NCBI GenBank assembly: GCA_035526505.1
Contig: DATLCF010000001.1
Span: 434,001-498,000 of the forward strand
Source of the DNA: DATLCF01 sp035526505
GTDB taxonomy: Bacteria > Patescibacteriota > Saccharimonadia > Saccharimonadales > UBA4665
Length of the DNA: 64,000 bases
Reading direction: 5' to 3'
A model generated the notes under the pieces. That model saw nothing but the letters and a program-made list of their open reading frames with translations, made no database searches and was not told the origin of the DNA. Of the stretch, positions 58,786-64,000 are shown piece by piece; position 1 is the stretch's first letter, and every line of letters begins with the position of its first letter. A program made the translations under genes and the position numbers.

Positions 58786-59517
58786 ATGAGGGCAAGACAA
58801 TTGCTGGTTATGGTGGGAGCATTTGTGTCGCTTAGCTGCATGTTGGGTGCTGTGTCGGTCCATGCACAGTCGTCGTCAACCAATTATAAATTGAATGAAT
58901 TTTCGTTTGGCTCGGGCGGTGAACTAAATAGCTGTTCGGGCAGTTATTGTTCCAAGCAATCAGCCGGTGATCTAACGGTGGGTAACTCGGCCAGTAATAA
59001 CTATCAAATGTATGGCGGATTTAATACCACGGATATGCCTCTGCTAGAAGTAGCGGTGGATGGCGGCGCATTTGACTTTGGTATTTTGGATGCATCTACC
59101 GTACACACCATTACCACTACCTTTCGGATTCGTAATTATTTAAGTAGCGGCTATGTGGCTCGGCTGACCGGTTCGGCCCCGGATAACGGCGCCCATACGC
59201 TTACGGCACTCAGCAGCGCCACGGCCTCGAGCCCTGGTACCGAGCAGTTCGGCGTAAATGTGGTGGACAACAGCAGCCCGAACATCGGCGCCGACCCCCA
59301 GCAGGTGCCAGACAGCACCTTTGGCTTTGGTGCCGCAGCCACAGGCTACAATACAACCAATCTGTTTAAATTTGTGGATGGCGGCACCATTGCCAATAGC
59401 GCGAAAAGCAGTGGCGAAACCCTGTTTACGCTGTCTATGATTGCCAATCAGTCTAACCAAACTCCAGCTGGCGTATACACTGGCCACTTAAGTATCGTGG
59501 TGGTGCCTACGTTTTAA
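58786..59517 (+). CDS. secreted beta-rich surface protein, paralogue 1
   Basis: 243 residues. Signal peptide to about residue 28 (SVHAQS). The mature protein has STNYKLNEFSFGSGGELNSC at the start. Its C-terminal module is HTLTALSSATASSPGTEQFG, VNVVDNSSPNIGADPQQVPD and TPAGVYTGHLSIVVVPTF. The same module type recurs in the next two genes. No sorting motif or TM is seen. Confidence 0.75.
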   Translation: MRARQLLVMVGAFVSLSCMLGAVSVHAQSSSTNYKLNEFSFGSGGELNSCSGSYCSKQSAGDLTVGNSASNNYQMYGGFNTTDMPLLEVAVDGGAFDFGILDASTVHTITTTFRIRNYLSSGYVARLTGSAPDNGAHTLTALSSATASSPGTEQFGVNVVDNSSPNIGADPQQVPDSTFGFGAAATGYNTTNLFKFVDGGTIANSAKSSGETLFTLSMIANQSNQTPAGVYTGHLSIVVVPTF

Positions 59518-59597
59518 TTTTGCGCTGCACAATAAGCTTATGGTAAAATCTTAAACGATAAGTATTGTTTAAAATAAAAAGCCCCCAAAGGAGCACA

Positions 59598-60833
59598 ATG
59601 GCACTCAAGCACATAAGGCATCTTGGTAAGCGCAGCGGTTTGCTGCTGGTGGCACTTGTATTTATGGCTATGCTGGCAATGGGCGCGGTGCCCTTTGGCA
59701 AACAGGCCAGTGCCGCACAGCTGACATCGCGCAGCCTTTCGCTATCCAGCTCGGCAAACGGTGCAATTACAGTGGGTAGTGCCGGCAGCGGCAGCAATGG
59801 GCAAAAAGCGCAGCACACGGTTACATTCACGCTGGGTACGTCAGGTGCCACCGTGGGGTCCATGGCCATTATTTATTGTGATAACCCCATTCCGCAAACC
59901 AGCTGTACTACACCTACCGGCCTCAGCGCTGTTAACCTTACCTCAGCCTCTGTATCAGGCCAGACGGCGGGTACCTTTTCGTTAGATACCGCTACTAACA
60001 ACCCCACCATTACCAACTACGGTACGTGTAACGGTGCCACCACTACCCGCAACAACTGCGTGCTGGTTAAGGCGGCTAGCGGCGCGGCGCAAACTGCCAC
60101 GCCCACTATTACCATTACCTACGGCGGCGGGGCATCTAACTATATAACCAACCCCACTACCGATAACCAGACATTTTACGCCCGTCTGGTAGTGTTTTCG
60201 GATATTGGCTATGCCACGCCGGTAGACAACGGCGCCGTGGCTAGCTCCACCGCCGAACAAATTGACATTACCGCCAAGGTGCAAGAAAAATTGAACTTTT
60301 CGGTAAGTGCCTCGCATACGGCACCGGGGGGTACCTGTACGGCGCTGAGCGGTAGCGGTGCACTCAATCTGGGCGACAGCAACGGCGTGCTGGATTCGGC
60401 CACTGCCTATGATGCGCACTCGTATTTCCGCGTGAGCACCAATGCAGTCAATGGTACGGTTATAAAATATTCGGGCGATACGCTTAAGAGCGGGTCTAAT
60501 TCTATTACCGCATTGGCTTCCGAAACCCTGTCGTCCCCCGGTTCATCGCAATTTGGTCTGGGGCTCAATACCGGCAGTACCGAACATAGTTTTACTAACC
60601 TGACTGCGGCCACAGGATATGATGAGGCCAACGGTAATATTAACCCTACGGTGGCGGCCAAGTTCAACTTTAGTACGGGCAGTGTAACCACGCCGGTTAC
60701 TATTGCATCTGTGGGCAGCGGCATCGTTTCTTGCGATACAGGTGATGTGCGCTATATCGGCAACATCGCTACCAGCACGCCTGCCGGTATTTACACCACT
60801 ACCATCACCTACATAGCCGTACCGACGTACTAG
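59598..60833 (+). CDS. secreted beta-rich surface protein, paralogue 2
   Basis: 411 residues from ATG 59598 with AAAGGAG five nt upstream. Signal peptide (about 1-42, ending KQASAA). N-terminal domain with a Cys pair (IIYCDNPIPQTSCTTPTGLS) and a C-terminal module (NSITALASETLSSPGSSQFG; TSTPAGIYTTTITYIAVPTY) shared with its neighbours. Thr/Ser/Asn-rich composition suits an extracellular lattice or adhesin. Confidence 0.75.
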   Translation: MALKHIRHLGKRSGLLLVALVFMAMLAMGAVPFGKQASAAQLTSRSLSLSSSANGAITVGSAGSGSNGQKAQHTVTFTLGTSGATVGSMAIIYCDNPIPQTSCTTPTGLSAVNLTSASVSGQTAGTFSLDTATNNPTITNYGTCNGATTTRNNCVLVKAASGAAQTATPTITITYGGGASNYITNPTTDNQTFYARLVVFSDIGYATPVDNGAVASSTAEQIDITAKVQEKLNFSVSASHTAPGGTCTALSGSGALNLGDSNGVLDSATAYDAHSYFRVSTNAVNGTVIKYSGDTLKSGSNSITALASETLSSPGSSQFGLGLNTGSTEHSFTNLTAATGYDEANGNINPTVAAKFNFSTGSVTTPVTIASVGSGIVSCDTGDVRYIGNIATSTPAGIYTTTITYIAVPTY

Positions 60834-60855
60834 GGGGCTGCATGGTTGGGGTGTT

Positions 60856-61920
60856 ATGATAGCGGGCCACAGCAGCAGGGCATATAAAAACATTGTCTAC
60901 GGCGTGGTGGGCACGGTGTTGCTGGGCGCAAGCTTAGGCCTGTCTATGAGCCAACGCCATGCCTCGGCCTTAGAACTTAAACCGCGCAGTATCGAGGTGG
61001 GCACCACGGCTGCCGGAACAGCCACAACACATGCTTTTTCGTTTACCTATGCCAGTACCAGCAGCATTGGGTCGGTGGTATTCCAATATTGCGACAGCCC
61101 GTTAGAGGTAAATGCTTGTGTGGCACCCACGGGGTTGGACGCTTCGGGTGCGGCGCTGCAGCAACAGACCGGCGAAACCGGGTATAGCATAACTGCTGCC
61201 ACTACCAACCAGATTACACTTAGCCGGGCCGCAGCAGCCACGGGCACTATTGCCTCGGTATACACCTTTGGCAATGTGGTTAATCCCACGGGTTCACCGC
61301 GGGCTTTTTATGTGCGTATTTTTACCTATGCTACGACCAACGGCTCGGGCCCGTACACGGATTTTGGCGCCGTAGTAAGCGCCACTACCCAAGGGGTAAC
61401 CATTAGCACCGAGGTACCGCCTATTTTGAACTTTTGCGTGGGGCAGACCATTAGTGGCTCGGATTGCTCCACAGCCGACGGCGATGTAGTGGATCTGGGC
61501 ACCCTTGCCTCTAGTGATACTGCCACCGGCACGTCGCAAATGATGGTTGGTACCAATGCCGGTTCGGGCATGAACATTACCCTCAATGGCACTACGCTTA
61601 CGTCTGGCAACAATGTCATTACTGCTTTAAGCAGCCCTACGGCCAGTGCACCAGGTACAGCCCAGTTTGGCATTAATCTGCGCGCCAATACTAATCCCCC
61701 TGTGGGTACCAACCCCAGTGGAGCAGGCGTGGCCACCCCTACGAGTACCTATAACATTGTCAATCGCTTTAAGTTCCATGTGGGCGATGCCATAGCCACC
61801 ACGCCCAGCACCACCGATACCCGCAAGTTCACGGTAAGCTATATGGCCAACGTGCCGGCCAGCCAGGATCCGGGCGTCTACGTGGCCACCATCACGTATG
61901 TTTGCGCCGCAAATTTCTAA
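60856..61920 (+). CDS. secreted beta-rich surface protein, paralogue 3
   Basis: 354 residues. Signal-type N-terminus (VYGVVGTVLLGASLGLSMS). It shares both domains with paralogue 2: VVFQYCDSPLEVNACVAPTG (Cys pair in the same place) and NNVITALSSPTASAPGTAQF then PGVYVATITYVCAANF at the end. It begins 22 nt after paralogue 2, so the two are probably co-transcribed. Confidence 0.75.
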   Translation: MIAGHSSRAYKNIVYGVVGTVLLGASLGLSMSQRHASALELKPRSIEVGTTAAGTATTHAFSFTYASTSSIGSVVFQYCDSPLEVNACVAPTGLDASGAALQQQTGETGYSITAATTNQITLSRAAAATGTIASVYTFGNVVNPTGSPRAFYVRIFTYATTNGSGPYTDFGAVVSATTQGVTISTEVPPILNFCVGQTISGSDCSTADGDVVDLGTLASSDTATGTSQMMVGTNAGSGMNITLNGTTLTSGNNVITALSSPTASAPGTAQFGINLRANTNPPVGTNPSGAGVATPTSTYNIVNRFKFHVGDAIATTPSTTDTRKFTVSYMANVPASQDPGVYVATITYVCAANF

Positions 61921-62017
61921 TTTAGACCGGAAATCGTTGTGTAATGCAGGGTAGTTTTGAAAACCATGAAAGTGGATGCTACACTTAGTGCTAAAGGTTA
62001 GGATAAGATAGGGATAT

Positions 62018-63052
62018 ATGCGCAAACTAGTTCAAGCTTTTTTGGTCGTTACTGCAATTGTTATGCTCAGTACTGGCGGGATGGTTCACGCACAGTCTAA
62101 CGGTATTGGTATTACGCCGCGCAAGGACTTTACCGTTAAGCCCGGCGCGCATGTAAGCGACACGCTGTTTGTAAGTAATCTTAGCCAAAACCAAGAACTG
62201 CGGGTTTCTATCCGGGTGGTAGATTTTAAGGCTCAGGACGAATCCGGCACCCCGGCTTTACAGCTGGCTGCCAATGCACCGCAGACCCCGTGGTCACTTA
62301 AACCATTTATAAAAATTGCTGGCAGCGTAACAGTTGCCGCGGGCAAATCCACGTATGTGCCCTTTACCGTTGCCATACCTTCTAGCCAGGGTGCGGGCAG
62401 CTATTACAGCGCTATCGAATATGTGGCCGAAAACGCTGCCACGCAGCAAAAGGTAAATATCGCCGCTTCCAGCGCATCGCTGGTGTTTGTAGCCGTACCC
62501 GGGCAGGCTAAGGAACAGCTTGCAATGGAACAATTCGGTGCGTATGCACCAAACAAAGACGAGCAGACAGGCGTGTTTAAAAGCTGGTTTATAGGCAGCC
62601 AACCCCAACAGCTGGCCTACCGCCTGACTAACCATGGTAATGTGGCCGAACAGCCCGCAGGCGCCATCCTTATTAAAAATATTTTTGGTAAAGAGGTAAA
62701 GCAGATCAATAAAGCCAACCCTAAAAATCAGCTGGCGCTCATTGACCAAACCCGCCGTTTCCAGACCTGTATTGTGACCGAAGAAACTACCAACACCACA
62801 GCAAGCGGCCAAACCAACCCGCAGATCAAGTGTGTTGACCCTGGGCTGGCACCTGGCCGCTACACTGCGCAGCTGGCATTATTCTACGGGCTAAATGGTA
62901 GTAACACGCAGGAAATTGCCGCAACTGCTACGTTTTGGTATTTGCCCTGGTGGTTTGTGGGGCTCCTGGTGCTAGTTGTTGTGGCAATTGCAGTGCTGGT
63001 GTGGTGGCTGCGCCGCCAGATGAGTAAACGCGGCAAAGCCAAACGTCGCTAG
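62018..63052 (+). CDS. DUF916-like (WxL-interacting) membrane-anchored surface protein
   Basis: 344 residues. Signal peptide (about 1-25), then an Ig-like domain of the DUF916/WxLIP type (NGIGITPRKDFTVKPGAHVS; DTLFVSNLSQNQELRVSIRV), a second beta domain, and a C-terminal TM (WWFVGLLVLVVVAIAVLVWW) with basic tail (RRQMSKRGKAKRR). DUF916 proteins help hold WxL-type proteins on Gram-positive surfaces. TAAGAT (62003-62008) stands 9 nt before the ATG. Confidence 0.82.
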   Translation: MRKLVQAFLVVTAIVMLSTGGMVHAQSNGIGITPRKDFTVKPGAHVSDTLFVSNLSQNQELRVSIRVVDFKAQDESGTPALQLAANAPQTPWSLKPFIKIAGSVTVAAGKSTYVPFTVAIPSSQGAGSYYSAIEYVAENAATQQKVNIAASSASLVFVAVPGQAKEQLAMEQFGAYAPNKDEQTGVFKSWFIGSQPQQLAYRLTNHGNVAEQPAGAILIKNIFGKEVKQINKANPKNQLALIDQTRRFQTCIVTEETTNTTASGQTNPQIKCVDPGLAPGRYTAQLALFYGLNGSNTQEIAATATFWYLPWWFVGLLVLVVVAIAVLVWWLRRQMSKRGKAKRR

Positions 63053-63086
63053 GCGTTCCCAAGCACTAGCGATATAATACGGGCAT

Positions 63087-63968
63087 ATGAAGCGCTTGCG
63101 CCATCTTAGAATCTGCCTATTGTATATTGTTGTCTGCAGTGTGGTTGCAGGGGTGGTCTATGCGGGCAGCGCGCAGGCAGCTGTACAGAATCCGCAATCC
63201 GGGTCGGTTGGTGTGGAGGGCACTATTCCCACAGTTGCGCCCACACAGGCGGCAACTATTACTACGCCTACTGGCGGCCAAGTATTTACCAGATTGCCTA
63301 TTACGGTAAATGGTATTTGCCCCAAAGGTTTGTTGGTTAAAATATTCGCCAACAATGTCTTTGTGGGTTCAACTACTTGCGAAAACGGCAGCTATTCCAT
63401 CCAGATTGATCTATTCGGCGGTCGGAACGACCTTGTGGCGCGGGTGTTTGATGCCCTTGACCAGGCCGGGCCGGACTCTAATGTGGTGACTGTAACATTT
63501 AACGATGCCCAGTTTAATGCCAGTGGTGCGCCGCTGTTGTCCCTGACTAGCAACTATGCTCAGCGCGGGGCAAACCCGGGCGAGATACTGGCCTGGCCCA
63601 TAATTCTTAGTGGCGGCACCGGGCCGTATGCGCTCAGTGTAGAATGGGGTGACCACAAGGCAGCCGATCTTATTAGCCAGCGATTTACCGGTACCATCGA
63701 CCTTAAGCATATTTATGATTCGGCCGGAGTATACACCGTGACCATCAAGGCCACGGACACGAATGGGCTAGTGGCCTTTTTGCAGGTAGTGGCGGTGGCT
63801 AATGGTGCTGTAACCTCTAGCGCTACTACAGATAACAGTGCTAAGCCGGGTGCGCAGAAGGTAAGTATTATGTGGGCGCCAGCGGCCCTGTCATTGCTTG
63901 CTATCCCGATTAGTTTTTGGCTGGGCCGCCGCTATGAGCTGGCCAGTTTGCGCAAGCACTTGCAATAA
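63087..63968 (+). CDS. secreted Ig/PKD-domain protein with C-terminal membrane anchor
   Basis: 293 residues. Signal peptide (about 1-31, ending GSAQAA). First Ig-like domain (TTPTGGQVFTRLPITVNGIC; DLVARVFDALDQAGPDSNVV), then a PKD-like domain (YALSVEWGDHKAADLISQRF; LKHIYDSAGVYTVTIKATDT), then a TM (IMWAPAALSLLAIPISFWLG) and a basic tail. It probably displays adhesion domains outside the membrane. TATAAT (63073-63078) is 8 nt before ATG, another leaderless start. Confidence 0.83.
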   Translation: MKRLRHLRICLLYIVVCSVVAGVVYAGSAQAAVQNPQSGSVGVEGTIPTVAPTQAATITTPTGGQVFTRLPITVNGICPKGLLVKIFANNVFVGSTTCENGSYSIQIDLFGGRNDLVARVFDALDQAGPDSNVVTVTFNDAQFNASGAPLLSLTSNYAQRGANPGEILAWPIILSGGTGPYALSVEWGDHKAADLISQRFTGTIDLKHIYDSAGVYTVTIKATDTNGLVAFLQVVAVANGAVTSSATTDNSAKPGAQKVSIMWAPAALSLLAIPISFWLGRRYELASLRKHLQ

Positions 63969-64000
63969 GTTCACGCCAAGCATGGGCGTAGAGATCAAAA

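Noticed and set aside
1..64000. CRISPR array, prophage, insertion sequence or rRNA operon
   Set aside because: No regularly spaced repeats, transposase or integrase coding sequence, or rRNA sequence seen; the fibre-like gene at 57648 lacks any phage neighbours.
1..64000. Recoded UGA (Gly) as in Gracilibacteria/SR1
   Set aside because: Genes terminate normally at TGA in overlapping operon junctions (ATGA, GTGA) and no in-frame TGA interrupts conserved domains.

Overview
The window looks like a chromosomal segment of a Candidate Phyla Radiation bacterium, most likely a Saccharibacterium (TM7). I infer this from protein style, from many short conserved genes of unknown function, from the abundance of secreted or membrane-anchored wall and surface proteins, and from the standard genetic code (no UGA-as-Gly signature). 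Composition is near 50% GC with lower-GC patches. Many operon-first genes have an extended -10 box (TGn-TAnnnT) only 6-9 nt before the ATG and no Shine-Dalgarno, so leaderless mRNAs appear common. Internal operon genes are often joined by ATGA, GTGA or TAATG overlaps.

Layout. 0-8 kb: end of a UvrD/PcrA helicase, a Nudix enzyme, a G5/DUF348 wall lytic protein, rsmA, an anchored surface protein, a MarR regulator and a 1041-residue sigma-70-like protein with a very long N-terminal extension. 7.9-8.3 kb: tmRNA with a long tag. 8.4-13.6 kb: an RND exporter and a MacB-type ABC exporter; the RND promoter carries an operator nearly identical to the one in front of marR. 13.6-23 kb: a candidate small RNA, secreted hydrolases, a DEAD-box helicase, three small proteins that look like one unknown family, a stomatin-like protein and two sugar kinases.

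23.1-25.7 kb: a GntR/ABC-transporter cassette between a tRNA-Phe gene and an 18-nt copy of its 3' end. 27.3-33.4 kb: a second cassette between tRNA-Gly and a 27-nt copy of its 3' end. It encodes an acyl-adenylating enzyme, an alpha-oxoamine synthase, a degenerate adenylation-domain paralogue, a NadD-like nucleotidyltransferase, a 30-codon ORF and a tyrosyl-tRNA synthetase, and looks like a small-molecule biosynthetic island. 33.5-46 kb: accessory enzymes (FAD oxidoreductase, two VOC proteins, DUF1428, DUF1801, DHFR-like, VanZ, pentapeptide repeat with PadR), several gene remnants, and a bacterial ionotropic-glutamate-receptor-like channel.

46-51.5 kb: tRNA-Cys, tRNA-Leu, a Nudix enzyme, metG, tatD and a cysteine desulfurase. 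51.5-57.4 kb: the most striking locus, a complete operon for a divergent F1-type rotary ATPase in the classical order c-b-delta-alpha-gamma-beta-epsilon but with no a-subunit gene. Its c-like protein carries a signal peptide and a ~150-residue extracellular domain, and its membrane hairpin has no acidic residue at all. The catalytic residues of alpha and beta are intact, so this looks like an ATP-driven rotor that does not move protons by the usual mechanism. It is followed by a six-gene cluster of anchored or secreted beta-rich surface proteins (57.6-64 kb), which may or may not be functionally linked.
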